From: Gammaproteobacteria bacterium
GTDB taxonomy: Bacteria > Pseudomonadota > Gammaproteobacteria > Burkholderiales > Thiobacillaceae
Length of the DNA: 64,000 nucleotides
Direction of reading: 5' to 3'
Assembly: GCA_018820765.1 (NCBI GenBank)
Contig: JAHJNN010000015.1
Span: 1 to 64,000, forward strand
Shown: in pieces, positions 26,946 through 35,655 of the stretch
Layout of the letters: every line of letters begins with the position of its first letter
Position numbering within the stretch: position 1 is the first letter of the stretch
Position numbers and translations under genes: made by a program
Notes under the pieces: model-generated
The model's input: the letters and a program-made list of their open reading frames with translations, nothing else
Told to the model about the DNA's origin: nothing
The model's database searches: none

Positions 26946-27641
26946 ATGGACATGACCGCATTGCAAACGACACTGGAACAGGCCAGCCTCGCATCGCTCG
27001 GGGTCGGTTTTGCCGCAGGCTTTATCTTCAGTTTCAACCCGGTGGCGCTGGCCGCCATTCCGGTTTCGCTCGCCTATGTGACCAAGGCCCATGAGACGAA
27101 GCGTGCCGTGCGCTTCGGCGCCATGTTCATCGCCGGCATGGTCCTGACGCATGTGTTCCTGGGTGCGGCGGCCGGCCTGGGCGGGATGTGGGTGCAAAAA
27201 CTCCTGGGCCGGGAATGGGGGCTGCTGCTGGGGCCGCTCCTGATCCTGCTGGGCCTGATGTGGCCGGGGTGGATCAGGCTGCCGCTTCCCGTCATCCGGT
27301 TTCGCGCCAAGCGCGCCGAGAACGGCTGGGGCGCGTTCGCGCTGGGCATTCCGTTTTCAGTGGCGATCTGTCCATTCTGCGCGCCAGCCCTGGTGATCTT
27401 GCTGGGCGTGGCCACCGGCATCGGCTCGCCGCTGTTCGGCGCCACGCTGCTGCTGGCGTTCGCCCTTGGGCGCGCGGTGCCGATCCTGCTGGGCGCGTGG
27501 GCGGTGGGCTGGCTGGAAAGCCTGCAGCCGCTGCGGCATGCGCAGAGAAGCTTCGAAATTGTCGGCGCGCTGCTCCTGATCCTCTCCGGGCTTTACATGC
27601 TGAATGCCTATTTCTTTTTCATCCCCGGTCTTGCCGCGTAG
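26946..27641 (+). CDS. CcdA/DsbD-like transmembrane protein, second copy
   Basis: 231 aa, about six membrane helices. It begins with a FAAGFIFSFNPVALAAIPVSLAYV stretch where CcdA usually has a Pro-Cys; that cysteine is missing here (NPVALA). The second-half motif FSVAICPFCAPALVILLGVATGI retains CPFC. So this copy lacks the first-half cysteine, while the upstream copy has one in each half. Last gene of the MerR operon; it converges on the FeoB-like gene with a 21-nt gap. Confidence 0.78.
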   Translation: MDMTALQTTLEQASLASLGVGFAAGFIFSFNPVALAAIPVSLAYVTKAHETKRAVRFGAMFIAGMVLTHVFLGAAAGLGGMWVQKLLGREWGLLLGPLLILLGLMWPGWIRLPLPVIRFRAKRAENGWGAFALGIPFSVAICPFCAPALVILLGVATGIGSPLFGATLLLAFALGRAVPILLGAWAVGWLESLQPLRHAQRSFEIVGALLLILSGLYMLNAYFFFIPGLAA

Positions 27642-27662
27642 AGGGTTGCTGAACCGCCGCCG

Positions 27663-29720
27663 CTACAGCGCCCATCCCGCCACCTCCATCGGCCAGCGCA
27701 CCGCAGCCGCCACGGCGAGTGCCACGCCGATGGAGAGGACCACCGAATAGAGTGCTTCGCGTCGGCCCAGCAGCTTCAGCATCATGGCGAAGGTGGATAC
27801 GCAGGGCACATAAAAGGTGAGGAAAACCAGGAAGGTGGCGATCTGCGTGGTGTCGAGCACGCCGGCCAGTTCCTGCGTGCCGAGTGCCTGGAACACCATC
27901 AGCAGGGACAGCTCCTTGCGCAGCACGCCGAACAGGATCGGCACGCCCAGCACCACCGGCAGCCCCAGCCACCACGACGTCACCGGTGTGAGCGCGAGGT
28001 TGATCCAGGCGTCGGCGCCGTAGTGACCCAATAGCGCCAGCACCACGCTGCCCGCCACCAGCAGCGGCAGCACGATGGTGACGATGTCGCGGCTGCGCGC
28101 CCAGGTGTTGGACAGCAGGGCGTGCAGGGTGGGCACGGCGTAGGCGGGGATCTCCTGGATCATGCCGGGCGTGGTTTCGGGATAGCGGCGCTTCAGGAGC
28201 TTGCCGACCAGGCTGACGACGATGGGGGCGAGCATGAAGAGCGCGAACACGCCGAAGCCGCCGAGGTACTTGCCGCCCACTGCCAGGATGATGGCCGAAC
28301 GCGCCGAGCACGGCAGGAAGGTGATCAAGAGCGAAGCCACGGTGCGGTCGCGGCCGTGGGTGACGGCGGCGGTGGCGGCCAGCGCCGGCACGTTGCAGCC
28401 CAGCCCCATCAGGAAGGGCAGGGCGACGCCGCCGTGCAGGCCCAGGCGATGGAAGCCGCGGTCCACCACGAAGGCGACGCGGTGCATGATGCCGGATTCT
28501 TCCAGCCAAACCAGCAGCAGCACCAGCGGGATCATGTAGGGGATGACGATGCCGGCCAGGCCGATGAAGCCGTCCAGCACGGCGCGCGCGACGACGCCCA
28601 TCAGGTCGGTCGGTTGCCACGGCTCGGCCCATTCGATCAGGCGCGCGACGGTAAGCGCGTCGAGAAACGCGCTGACCTCGAACACGAAGAACAGCACCAG
28701 CGCAAACACCGCCAGCGAGCCGGCGAATCCCCATTTCGGATGCAGGAAGAGATCGTCCGCCCAGCGTTGCCAGCGCGGCTGTTCGCCTTCCTGGCCGGGG
28801 CGGGTCACGTCCTCGAAGCACTGCGCGGCGCGGTGATGGCGGTCGGCGTGGATTTCCTCCGCCAGCGGGCGCGGCAAGGCCGCGTCGGCGCGGGCACGCG
28901 CGGCGAGCAGGGCGTCGTACTGGTCTGGAAAATGCGCCTGCAATTCCTGCGCGAAGTAGTCGTCGTTTTCCGCGAGCTGCAGGGTCAGCAGGGCCTCGGG
29001 CGCGGCGAACGCGGCGGCCACATCGGGCTGCCGGGCGATGCCGGCGATCGCCTGCAATTGCGCTTCGATGTGCGGGCTGACCGGGCAGGCAGGGTGACGC
29101 GCGAGGACCGAGTGCGCCTCCCGCGCAACCCGCACCGCGGTGGTGAACAGGTCGGCCAGACCGATGCCCATGTGCGCCACGGTGGGCACCACCGGCGCGC
29201 CCAGTTTGGCCGACAGCGCGCGCACGTTGATGAAGCGCCGCCTGGCGCGCGCCTCGTCCATGCGGTTCAGGGCAAACACCATCGGCCTGCCCAGCTGCAT
29301 CAGTTCCAGGGCGAATTCGAGATCGCGCTCCAGCGCCGTGGCGTCCATCACCATCAGCAGCACGTCGGGGGCGGCGAAGGCGCTTTCCGGCTGGTGCACC
29401 TCGTGCTGCGCGATGGCCGGCCAGCGGTCGCCCCACAGCAGGTACTTCAGCGTGACGCGGGAGTCGTCGTCCAGCCGGTGAAAGCCGTCGAAGGCGGGCA
29501 GCGCGACGAGCGAAATCTGGTCGATGCCCACCTCGACCACGCATTCCTCGTACGCGGGGCCGACGCCGGCCAGGCGTTCGTGGTGCGTGGCGGTGCTGGC
29601 GGCCGCGCGGAAGATGCTGTGACGGCCGCTGCCCGCGCGCCCGACGATGGCCACGCGCGGCCGCCGTGCGCCGCGCAATCCGGGGCCGTGGAGGGGAAAG
29701 CTGTGCGCGGGCGAAGTCAT
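27663..29720 (-). CDS. feoB: FeoB-like transporter with degenerate G domain
   Basis: 685 aa inner-membrane protein. The transport half is clearly FeoB: two Gate-type repeats with GLGCNVPALAATAAV, FLPCSARSAIIL, VLRKELSLLMVFQALGT and FYVPCVSTFAMMLK. The N-terminal G domain is eroded: the P-loop reads GRAGSGRHS instead of GxPNxGK(S/T), and the G3 DLPG is ALPA. Only NRMD resembles G4. GTP hydrolysis should therefore be weak or lost. Iron is the expected cargo, but another metal is possible. No feoA is adjacent. It stands between a metal/thiol operon and the copper regulators. Confidence 0.8.
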   Translation of the reverse strand: MTSPAHSFPLHGPGLRGARRPRVAIVGRAGSGRHSIFRAAASTATHHERLAGVGPAYEECVVEVGIDQISLVALPAFDGFHRLDDDSRVTLKYLLWGDRWPAIAQHEVHQPESAFAAPDVLLMVMDATALERDLEFALELMQLGRPMVFALNRMDEARARRRFINVRALSAKLGAPVVPTVAHMGIGLADLFTTAVRVAREAHSVLARHPACPVSPHIEAQLQAIAGIARQPDVAAAFAAPEALLTLQLAENDDYFAQELQAHFPDQYDALLAARARADAALPRPLAEEIHADRHHRAAQCFEDVTRPGQEGEQPRWQRWADDLFLHPKWGFAGSLAVFALVLFFVFEVSAFLDALTVARLIEWAEPWQPTDLMGVVARAVLDGFIGLAGIVIPYMIPLVLLLVWLEESGIMHRVAFVVDRGFHRLGLHGGVALPFLMGLGCNVPALAATAAVTHGRDRTVASLLITFLPCSARSAIILAVGGKYLGGFGVFALFMLAPIVVSLVGKLLKRRYPETTPGMIQEIPAYAVPTLHALLSNTWARSRDIVTIVLPLLVAGSVVLALLGHYGADAWINLALTPVTSWWLGLPVVLGVPILFGVLRKELSLLMVFQALGTQELAGVLDTTQIATFLVFLTFYVPCVSTFAMMLKLLGRREALYSVVLSIGVALAVAAAVRWPMEVAGWAL

Positions 29721-29793
29721 TGAGTGCGATGCCTGACATGAGAGCGCTTCTCATGTGTAGGGACCGCCCATTCTGTTCGGGCGCGGGACGGCA

Positions 29794-31188
29794 TCATTCA
29801 GCCAACGCAGGCAAGGTGAGCTGGAACCGCGTCGCTTGATCGGCGGATGCGACTTTGATCGAACCGCCATGTGCGTCGATGATGGATTTGACGATGGCAA
29901 GCCCGAGCCCGGCGCCATCGCCTTTGCGTTGACGCGAAGGGTCGACGCGGTAGAAACGGTCGAAGAGCCGGGGGAGGTGCTCGGCCGGGATTTCGGGGCC
30001 GGGATTCTCGACGGCAACGACGGCCTTGTCGTCGTGCATCGCCAGCGATACGCGCACGGTCTGGCCGGGTGGCGTATGCCGAATGGCGTTCGATAGGAGG
30101 TTGCTGAGCGCACGCCGCAGCATCAGCCGGTCGCCAGGTACGGTGGCCGATCCCGCCAGGGCCAGCGCAACGCCGCGTTCCTCCGCCCACGCCTCAAAAT
30201 AATCGAACAGGCCATGTGTTTCATCGGCCAGGTTGACGCTTTCCCGGCCGGGTGAGAGGAGGCCGTTGTCGGCCTGGGCCAGATAGAGCATGTCGCCGAC
30301 CATCTGGGCCATGCGTTCGTATTCTTCCAGGCTGGAGTACAGGACTTCTTTGTATTCGTTGTTGTCGCGCGCACCGGAAAGCGCCACCTGGGTCTGGGTC
30401 ATGAGGTTGGAGATGGGGGTGCGCAGTTCGTGCGCGATGTTGGAGGAAAATTCCGACAGCCGCCGGAATGAATCGTCCAGACGGGCCAGCATGGCGTTAA
30501 AAGCGGCAGTGAGCGGCATGAGTTCGACCGGAAGTCCCGAAGCCGGAAGGCGCGCGCCGAGACGTTCGGCGGAAATGCCGGCCACGGTGTCGGTGACCTG
30601 GCGCAAGGGCAAGAGCCCCCATCGGGTCACGATCCAGCCCAGGCCGGCCATGGCCAGGGCGGCCAGGGCAATGGCGATTCCCAGCACCGAGCGGAACGTG
30701 TCCATGAAAAGCTCATGGTGCTCGATGTCCTGTGCCACGGCCACGGTGTAAGGCCCGCCGCTGCCTGCCGTGATTGACACGGCCATGCCCCGATGGCTGA
30801 CGCCGTTTTGCACCCATTGATGCAAGCTCCCATCCGTACACGCTGCTGGCCGGGCCTGGCAGGCTTGCAGCAGCGTGCCCGGAAAATCCGCGCCCGAGGT
30901 GGCAAACCAGATATTCCCCGTCGCATCGGTCACGACGACGGCGAGCCCATGATGGCCAACCAGGGCGTCGTCCAGTTGCTGAGGCAGACGGTCAAGCGTT
31001 TTGCTGTTTGAGGCTTGCGTGAACAGGTTCCGGACGAGCTCCAGCTTGCCATTGAGCTCGATCCGATCCTCCTCTTCAAAATGAGTCTCCACCTTTTGCG
31101 TCAGGAAATAGCTCGTTACAAGCAGGACCAGCGCAGCGGCCACAGCAAAAAGCAGGCTGATCCGGGTGGTCAGTGAGAGGGATTTCAT
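29794..31188 (-). CDS. cusS: CusS-type heavy-metal sensor histidine kinase
   Basis: 464 aa. TM1 ([20 protein letters not shown]), a periplasmic sensor of about 130 residues, TM2 ([20 protein letters not shown]), a HAMP domain, the H-box [16 protein letters not shown], then N-box [11 protein letters not shown] and ATP-binding [14 protein letters not shown]. This matches the heavy-metal sensor kinase family (TIGR01386 type) for Cu/Ag. It overlaps the response-regulator gene by 4 nt. It should phosphorylate the CusR-type regulator when periplasmic copper rises. Confidence 0.92.
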   Translation of the reverse strand: MKSLSLTTRISLLFAVAAALVLLVTSYFLTQKVETHFEEEDRIELNGKLELVRNLFTQASNSKTLDRLPQQLDDALVGHHGLAVVVTDATGNIWFATSGADFPGTLLQACQARPAACTDGSLHQWVQNGVSHRGMAVSITAGSGGPYTVAVAQDIEHHELFMDTFRSVLGIAIALAALAMAGLGWIVTRWGLLPLRQVTDTVAGISAERLGARLPASGLPVELMPLTAAFNAMLARLDDSFRRLSEFSSNIAHELRTPISNLMTQTQVALSGARDNNEYKEVLYSSLEEYERMAQMVGDMLYLAQADNGLLSPGRESVNLADETHGLFDYFEAWAEERGVALALAGSATVPGDRLMLRRALSNLLSNAIRHTPPGQTVRVSLAMHDDKAVVAVENPGPEIPAEHLPRLFDRFYRVDPSRQRKGDGAGLGLAIVKSIIDAHGGSIKVASADQATRFQLTLPALAE

Positions 31189-31877
31189 GGGGCCGCGCCT
31201 TCCGGGCCAGCTTCCAGTACATAGCCCATCCCCCGCACGGTATGGATGAGCTTGAATTCAAAGCCATCGTCGATCTTGACCCGCAGCCGGCGCACTGCCA
31301 CGTCGATGACGTTGGTGTCGGAATCGAAGTTCATGTCCCAGACCTGCGAGGCGATCAGGCTGCGCGGCAGCACTTCGCCCTGGCGGCGCAGAAGCAGCTC
31401 CAGCAGGGCGAACTCCTTGGCCGTCAGTTCGATCTTGCGTCCCGCCCGCATGGCGCGTCGCCGCAGCAGGTCCAGTTCTAGGTCGGCCGCCTTGAGGACG
31501 GCGGATTCCAGGCTGTTATGCCCGCGGCGCACCAGGCTGCGCACCCGGGCCAGCAGTTCGGCGAAGGCGAAGGGCTTCACCAGATAATCGTCGGCACCCA
31601 ATTCCAGCCCCTTGACCCGGTCCTCCACCCGATCGCGGGCGGTCAGGAACAGCACCGGCATGTCGACCCCGGCCCGGCGCACGCCTTCGAGCACCTGCCA
31701 GCCGTTGATACCGGGCAGCATCACATCCAGGATCATCAGGTCGTAGTGGCCGGTTTTGGCCAGATCCAGCCCATCCCATCCCTCACGCGCCAGGTCCGTG
31801 ACGAACCCGGCTTCGGTGAGCCCCTGCTTCAGGTAATCGCCCGTCTTGGGCTCGTCTTCGACGATCAGGATTTTCAT
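31185..31877 (-). CDS. cusR: CusR-type response regulator (OmpR family)
   Basis: 230 aa from ATG 31877. The receiver domain has acidic pair ED, phospho-acceptor Asp in [17 protein letters not shown] in FLTARD and K in YLVKPFAF. The OmpR-type winged helix carries the CusR/CopR family signature ([30 protein letters not shown]). It should bind the copper boxes proposed at 31938, 32581 and 35959. No good ribosome binding site precedes the ATG. Divergent from the cupredoxin gene, so box 1 may also act in autoregulation. Confidence 0.93.
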   Translation of the reverse strand: MKILIVEDEPKTGDYLKQGLTEAGFVTDLAREGWDGLDLAKTGHYDLMILDVMLPGINGWQVLEGVRRAGVDMPVLFLTARDRVEDRVKGLELGADDYLVKPFAFAELLARVRSLVRRGHNSLESAVLKAADLELDLLRRRAMRAGRKIELTAKEFALLELLLRRQGEVLPRSLIASQVWDMNFDSDTNVIDVAVRRLRVKIDDGFEFKLIHTVRGMGYVLEAGPEGAAP

Positions 31878-31937
31878 GTCCGGGAGACTAACTTGGATGG
31901 GCGCATCCTGCCACAGCACGCGCCTGGAGAGGTGCGA

Positions 31938-31964
31938 ATTACAGATTTGTAATTCGCCCGTCAG
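31938..31964 (+). promoter_or_regulatory. Proposed CusR site 1
   Basis: ATTAC-agatt-TGTAAT, then 5 nt, then CGTCAG. The first part lies inside the larger palindrome gcgaattacagatttgtaattcgc (31934-31957). Placed between divergent cusR and the cupredoxin gene. Two more sites with identical internal spacing occur at 32581 and 35959. Confidence 0.75.
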
Positions 31965-32083
31965 ATTCATGTTGGGTACACCCCTGCAGGATGCGGCCAC
32001 AGATACGACGTCCAGGGAGTGGATCGAGTCCCGATTCGCTGCAACGACTTCCGATTCACTCAACCCAAAGGAGAGCTTTAATT

Positions 32084-32584
32084 ATGAAGAAGGCACTTTC
32101 GATTCTGATCCTCGGCGCACTGCCGGCTATTGCCCTGGCGGCAGGGGACCACGCCGGTGGTCACGGCCACCAGAGCCATGACATGTCCGGTATGCACAAG
32201 GCAGCGCCTGCGTCGATGGTGGGCGAGCCCGGCGATCTGTCCAAGGTCAGCCGTACCATCGAAATCGCGATGGACGACTCCATGCGCTACACGCCGGGAA
32301 AAATAGACGTCAAGGCTGGCGAGACCATCCGCTTCTTCGTCAAGAACACCGGCAAGATCCAGCACGAAATGGTGATCGGTTCCATGGATGAACTCAAGGA
32401 ACACGCCGAAATGATGCGCAAGATGCCCGGCATGGAGCATGCCGAGCCGAACATGATTACGCTCAAGCCCGGTCAGCGAGGCGGCATCGTCTGGAAGTTC
32501 GACAAGCCCGGGGCAGTGGATTTTGCCTGCCTGATGCCCGGCCATATGGAGGCCGGCATGGTGGGCAAGGTGATGATCGAATGA
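32084..32584 (+). CDS. Periplasmic cupredoxin-like copper protein
   Basis: 166 aa. Signal peptide MKKALSILILGALPAIALA, His/Met-rich N-terminus (GDHAGGHGHQSHDMSGMHK), then a cupredoxin domain. Blue-copper-type ligands are visible: KIQHEMVIG for the first His, and FACLMPGHMEAGM giving Cys, His and Met. It may buffer or oxidise periplasmic copper, as CopI-like cupredoxins do in other proteobacteria (inference). Start at 32084 behind AAAGGAG. First gene of the copper island and downstream of CusR site 1. Confidence 0.88.
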   Translation: MKKALSILILGALPAIALAAGDHAGGHGHQSHDMSGMHKAAPASMVGEPGDLSKVSRTIEIAMDDSMRYTPGKIDVKAGETIRFFVKNTGKIQHEMVIGSMDELKEHAEMMRKMPGMEHAEPNMITLKPGQRGGIVWKFDKPGAVDFACLMPGHMEAGMVGKVMIE

Positions 32585-32607
32585 CGCAAATGTAATCCCG
32601 CTGTCAG
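32581..32607 (+). promoter_or_regulatory. Proposed CusR site 2
   Basis: ATGAC-gcaaa-TGTAAT, 5 nt, TGTCAG. It overlaps the stop codon of the cupredoxin gene, and a CATACT -10-like hexamer follows 22 nt after the GTCAG. It drives the Met-rich protein gene. Confidence 0.72.
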
Positions 32608-32754
32608 TTTGGTGTGGCGAACCCCATTCCATACTGACCCCAATCCTGAGCCTCGTATGAAAACCTTGTTGCCACTTCTCAGTCTATGCATCGGCAGTCT
32701 TGCCCAAGCACCCCAAACCGTAATGCTCATTTTTCTCACGCAAAGGAGCTAACC

Positions 32755-33243
32755 ATGAAACGCCACGCGCTGTTTGCCACGCTGATGCTTTCCACCCTGG
32801 CGGTGCAGCCCGTCCTCGCGGATGACGCGCACCACCCCGATCAAAAGGCCGGCGCGGTAACGCCCGCTGCCGATCAGACAATTCAGAAGATGCAGGCCAA
32901 TACCAAACGAATGCAAAGCCAGCTGGAGCAGATGGCCAGGTCCAAAGATCCGGCTCAGCGCCAGAAACTGATGCAGGAGCATTTGCAGACCATGCAGGAA
33001 AACATGACGGCGGGGAAAAGCATGATGGGCGGCATGATGGACTGTCCGATGATGAAGGGCGGAATGATGGGCGGTGGCATGGGCATGATGGGAGGCCAAG
33101 GCATGCAAGGCGGCGTGGCAGGGCAGGATGACATGATGGCCAGGCGCATGGAGATGATGGAGAAGCGCATGGACATGATGCAGATGATGATCCAGTCGAA
33201 TATGGACAAGCCTCAGGGTGAGCAGGGAAAACCGGCCAAGTGA
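32755..33243 (+). CDS. Methionine-rich periplasmic protein
   Basis: 162 aa. Signal peptide MKRHALFATLMLSTLAVQPVLA, a helical middle (IQKMQANTKRMQSQLEQMAR) and a strikingly Met/Gly-rich second half (MMGGMMDCPMMKGGMMGGGMGMMGG, then MMARRMEMMEKRMDMMQMM). Clustered thioethers in the periplasm bind Cu(I)/Ag(I). No named family. AAAGGAGC precedes ATG 32755. Own CusR site upstream, so probably copper-induced. Confidence 0.8.
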   Translation: MKRHALFATLMLSTLAVQPVLADDAHHPDQKAGAVTPAADQTIQKMQANTKRMQSQLEQMARSKDPAQRQKLMQEHLQTMQENMTAGKSMMGGMMDCPMMKGGMMGGGMGMMGGQGMQGGVAGQDDMMARRMEMMEKRMDMMQMMIQSNMDKPQGEQGKPAK

Positions 33244-33300
33244 TGGCTGTCACGGCGGAATGTTCGTCGTACCCACGTAACTGAAGAAAAGGAGTCAATC

Positions 33301-33591
33301 ATGAAATCCGCAATAGCATTCACCGCTCTAGCCTTGCTGGCTGCCCCGGTTTGGGCTTACCACCAGGACAGCGACCCCGATCTGAAACAGGGCATTACCA
33401 ACGTGCACGGCGGCCATTTCCCTCACGTCGCCGGGGACAGCCATGAACCGGAAAGGGGGCGCGGTGACACGTACGGTTCGGTCATCGCTGATATCCAGGC
33501 CGGTGAGCAACATGTGCCCCACAAGCCGGGCGATACCCATGCACCCGAGAAAGGTGTGGGGGATGATTATGGTTCGGTACATAACAACTAA
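33301..33591 (+). CDS. Small secreted His-rich protein with tandem HxxGDxHxPE repeats
   Basis: 96 aa. Signal peptide MKSAIAFTALALLAAPVWA, then two near-identical 20-residue units: HVAGDSHEPERGRGDTYGSV and HKPGDTHAPEKGVGDDYGSV. Each carries two His, several acidic residues and a closing YGSV. The repeats suggest a metal-binding or protein-docking motif; I know no family for it. AAAGGAG precedes the ATG. It lies 57 nt after the Met-rich gene and is likely in the same transcript. Confidence 0.78.
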   Translation: MKSAIAFTALALLAAPVWAYHQDSDPDLKQGITNVHGGHFPHVAGDSHEPERGRGDTYGSVIADIQAGEQHVPHKPGDTHAPEKGVGDDYGSVHNN

Positions 33592-33763
33592 GCTGTAAAC
33601 GAGCAGTTGAATTACGTCCCGGTAGGGCAACCTCCCGGGGCGCAGGTATGAGTTTCTGAAACGGCGTGCCGATCGCTCGATGGATGAGTCGCATCCACCC
33701 TGCACATATACCGGCTGGCGCTACGTTCCTCGCAATGACAGCTTGCTCTCTGAAAGTGACGCC

Positions 33764-34003
33764 ATGAAACGCCATCTTTCAACACCGATTCGGCACGCGG
33801 GCGCCATTCAGGTCAACCTGGCCGTGCTGGCTTTTTTCGCCATCGCTGCTTTTCTTCTGCTGACCGAACACCGCGCCCACGTGTTCGGGCCGCTGCTCTT
33901 CCTGCTGCTTGCCTGTCTGCCGCTGCATTTTTTCATGCATCGCGGGCATGGCGGAAAGGGCGGGCACCAGGCTCCGCATGACAAGGACGGGGGCAAGACA
34001 TGA
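33764..34003 (+). CDS. DUF2933 small membrane protein
   Basis: 79 aa: one or two membrane helices (IQVNLAVLAFFAIAAFLLLTEHRAHVFGPLLFLLLACLPLHFFMHRGHGG) and a His/Lys-rich tail. The HxH-FGPLLFLLLxxCPLHFFMHRGHGGH pattern is DUF2933, a family found in copper-resistance clusters. The ATG at 33764 follows a repeat-rich 172-nt spacer without a good ribosome binding site. Coupled to the next gene by ATGA. Confidence 0.85.
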   Translation: MKRHLSTPIRHAGAIQVNLAVLAFFAIAAFLLLTEHRAHVFGPLLFLLLACLPLHFFMHRGHGGKGGHQAPHDKDGGKT

Positions 34004-34656
34004 ACGACACTGCGCCTGCCTATGGCTTGTGGCTGTTGGTGCTGGTCAATTCCGCCGTGTTCATCCTGTTCGCGTTCAGCTTCGCCAAGCCGGCAACGAA
34101 GCGCGACTGGCGTTCGTTCGGCGCGTTCTCGGCCTTCATCGTCGCGCTGTTCACCGAGATGTACGGTTTTCCGCTGACGATTTACCTGCTCTCCGGCTGG
34201 TTGCAGAGCCGCTATCCGGGCGTGGATTTTTTATCGCACGACGCCGGCCATCTGCTTGAAATCATGTTCGGCTGGCGCACCAACCCGCACTTCGGACCGT
34301 TCCATTTGCTGAGCTTCGTCTTCATCGGCAGCGGCTTCTGGCTGCTGTCCTCGGCCTGGAAGGTGCTGTATGCGGCGCAACACAGCCAAACCCTGGCGGT
34401 GACCGGGCCGTATGCAACGATCCGTCATCCGCAGTACGCGGGCTTTGTGCTCATCATGCTGGGCTTCCTGGTGCAGTGGCCGACGATCCTGACGCTCGCC
34501 ATGTTCCCGGTGCTGGTGCTCATGTACGTGCGCCTGGCGCGGCGCGAGGAGCGCGAAGTGGCGGCCGAGTTCGGCGAGGCGTACGCGCGCTACGCGGCAC
34601 GCGTGCCGGCGTTCTTTCCACGGCCCGGCACCCAGGGCCGGAATGCCACGGGCTAA
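34000..34656 (+). CDS. ICMT/PEMT-like membrane methyltransferase family protein
   Basis: 218 aa with about five membrane helices. The C-terminal part holds the isoprenylcysteine carboxyl-methyltransferase-like signature VTGPYATIRHPQYAGFVLIMLGFLVQWPT and RREEREVAAEFGEAYARYAARVPAFFP, which binds SAM in family members. The substrate is unknown; such genes accompany copper-resistance islands repeatedly. The start overlaps the DUF2933 stop. Confidence 0.85.
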   Translation: MNDTAPAYGLWLLVLVNSAVFILFAFSFAKPATKRDWRSFGAFSAFIVALFTEMYGFPLTIYLLSGWLQSRYPGVDFLSHDAGHLLEIMFGWRTNPHFGPFHLLSFVFIGSGFWLLSSAWKVLYAAQHSQTLAVTGPYATIRHPQYAGFVLIMLGFLVQWPTILTLAMFPVLVLMYVRLARREEREVAAEFGEAYARYAARVPAFFPRPGTQGRNATG

Positions 34657-34685
34657 AACCAGGGCACGCCCCAAGGAGATGATCC

Positions 34686-34955
34686 ATGACGCAGGCTGAG
34701 GGGGTGTTTATGAGCGATAACGCGAATTGGACGCTGCCCCACGCGCTGCGCCTCAGGCGTCTGGGCATCAACACCTACCAGGAGCCCGTGATCTATATGC
34801 GCAGCGATTGTCATGTGTGCCGTGCCGAGGGCTTCGAGGCGCAGTCGCGCGTACAGGTGACGCACAACGGCCATGCCATCGTCGCCACGCTGAATGTCGT
34901 CACCGGCGACCTGCCGGCGCCGGACGAGGTGGGGCTCTCGGAGGCGGGACACTAG
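34686..34955 (+). CDS. Stand-alone homologue of the thymidine phosphorylase N-terminal domain
   Basis: 89 aa. LRLRRLGINTYQEPVIYMRSDCHVCRAEGFEAQSRVQVTHNGHAIVATLNVVTGDLPAPDEVGLSEAGH closely follows the N-terminal beta-domain of the long (archaeal AMP-phosphorylase-type) thymidine phosphorylases, which then continue with the catalytic domains; here it stops after GLSEAGH. CHVC could bind metal. CAAGGAGATG precedes the start. Either a domesticated fragment or a degraded phosphorylase; its clean start and position inside the copper operon favour a maintained gene. Confidence 0.75.
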   Translation: MTQAEGVFMSDNANWTLPHALRLRRLGINTYQEPVIYMRSDCHVCRAEGFEAQSRVQVTHNGHAIVATLNVVTGDLPAPDEVGLSEAGH

Positions 34956-34969
34956 CCAAGGAGATATCG

Positions 34970-35455
34970 ATGAATGCCACGGTCAAGGATCCGGTCTGCG
35001 GAATGGAGGTCGCCCCGCCGCAGCTCGAAACGGTCTACGAGGGGCTTCACTATGCCTTCTGCTCGGAGCAATGCCGGCAGCGCTTCGCCGCCAATCCACA
35101 CCTTTACATCGGGGTGCCCGGCGAGAAGGCGCCCGGGCAGAAGGGCGTTGAACTGTTCAAGCGAAGACGCTTTCAACTCGATACGCCGCTCGCCGCGCAA
35201 GACGCCGCCATCCTGACCGAGGCGTTGGGCGCCATGATGGGGGTGAAGGCCATCGAGATCGAGAACGGCAACACGGTGACCCTCACCTACGACTTGATCC
35301 AGGCAACGGCGGATCAGCTCGAAGCGAAGATGGTGGAGGTGGGCGCAAAGCTCGGCGCAGGCTGGGCGGAGCGATTGCGTCGCGGCTTCGTGCATTACAT
35401 GGAGGAATGCGAGGTGGGGAACCTGGAAGTGCATCCGCGTCATGGGCACGGTTAA
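34970..35455 (+). CDS. YHS-domain protein
   Basis: 161 aa. The N-terminal YHS domain (KDPVCGMEV, YAFCSEQCRQRFAANPHLYIG) is a TRASH-like copper/metal-binding fold common in copper ATPases. Its C-terminal 100 residues (LTEALGAMMGVKAIEIENGNTVTLTYDLIQATADQLEAKMVEVG) resemble an HMA-like ferredoxin fold without the CXXC. ATG 34970 has AAGGAGATATCG ahead. Probably a soluble copper carrier within the island (inference). Confidence 0.85.
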   Translation: MNATVKDPVCGMEVAPPQLETVYEGLHYAFCSEQCRQRFAANPHLYIGVPGEKAPGQKGVELFKRRRFQLDTPLAAQDAAILTEALGAMMGVKAIEIENGNTVTLTYDLIQATADQLEAKMVEVGAKLGAGWAERLRRGFVHYMEECEVGNLEVHPRHGHG

Positions 35456-35476
35456 CGGCACGCGAGGAGATCAATC

Positions 35477-35644
35477 ATGGACTGGTTAGCGCAGAACTGG
35501 ATTTGGGTTGTGTTTTTCGTCCTGTTCGTCGGCATGCATCTGTTCGGCCACGGGGGCCACGGGGGCTACGGCGGCGGGGACGAGCAAGGGCCTACGGGCG
35601 GAGAGCAACCGGGCAAGGACAAATCGCAAGGCCATCAACATTGA
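35477..35644 (+). CDS. Small His/Gly-rich membrane protein (DUF2933-like)
   Basis: 55 aa, absent from the ORF track because of length. MDWLAQNWIWVVFFVLFVGMHLFGHGGHGGYGGGDEQGPTGG plus a hydrophilic tail ending GHQH. One membrane helix followed by HLFGHGGHGG, similar to short DUF2933 proteins. GAGGAGATCAATC precedes the ATG, and the stop is 11 nt from the next start. Metal-binding at the membrane surface is likely by composition only. Confidence 0.75.
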   Translation: MDWLAQNWIWVVFFVLFVGMHLFGHGGHGGYGGGDEQGPTGGEQPGKDKSQGHQH

Positions 35645-35655
35645 GGAGGACCGTC

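Noticed and set aside
27619-29754. 711-aa ORF in another minus frame over feoB
   Set aside because: Arg/Ala-rich out-of-frame shadow; the 27663-29720 frame carries all FeoB transport motifs.
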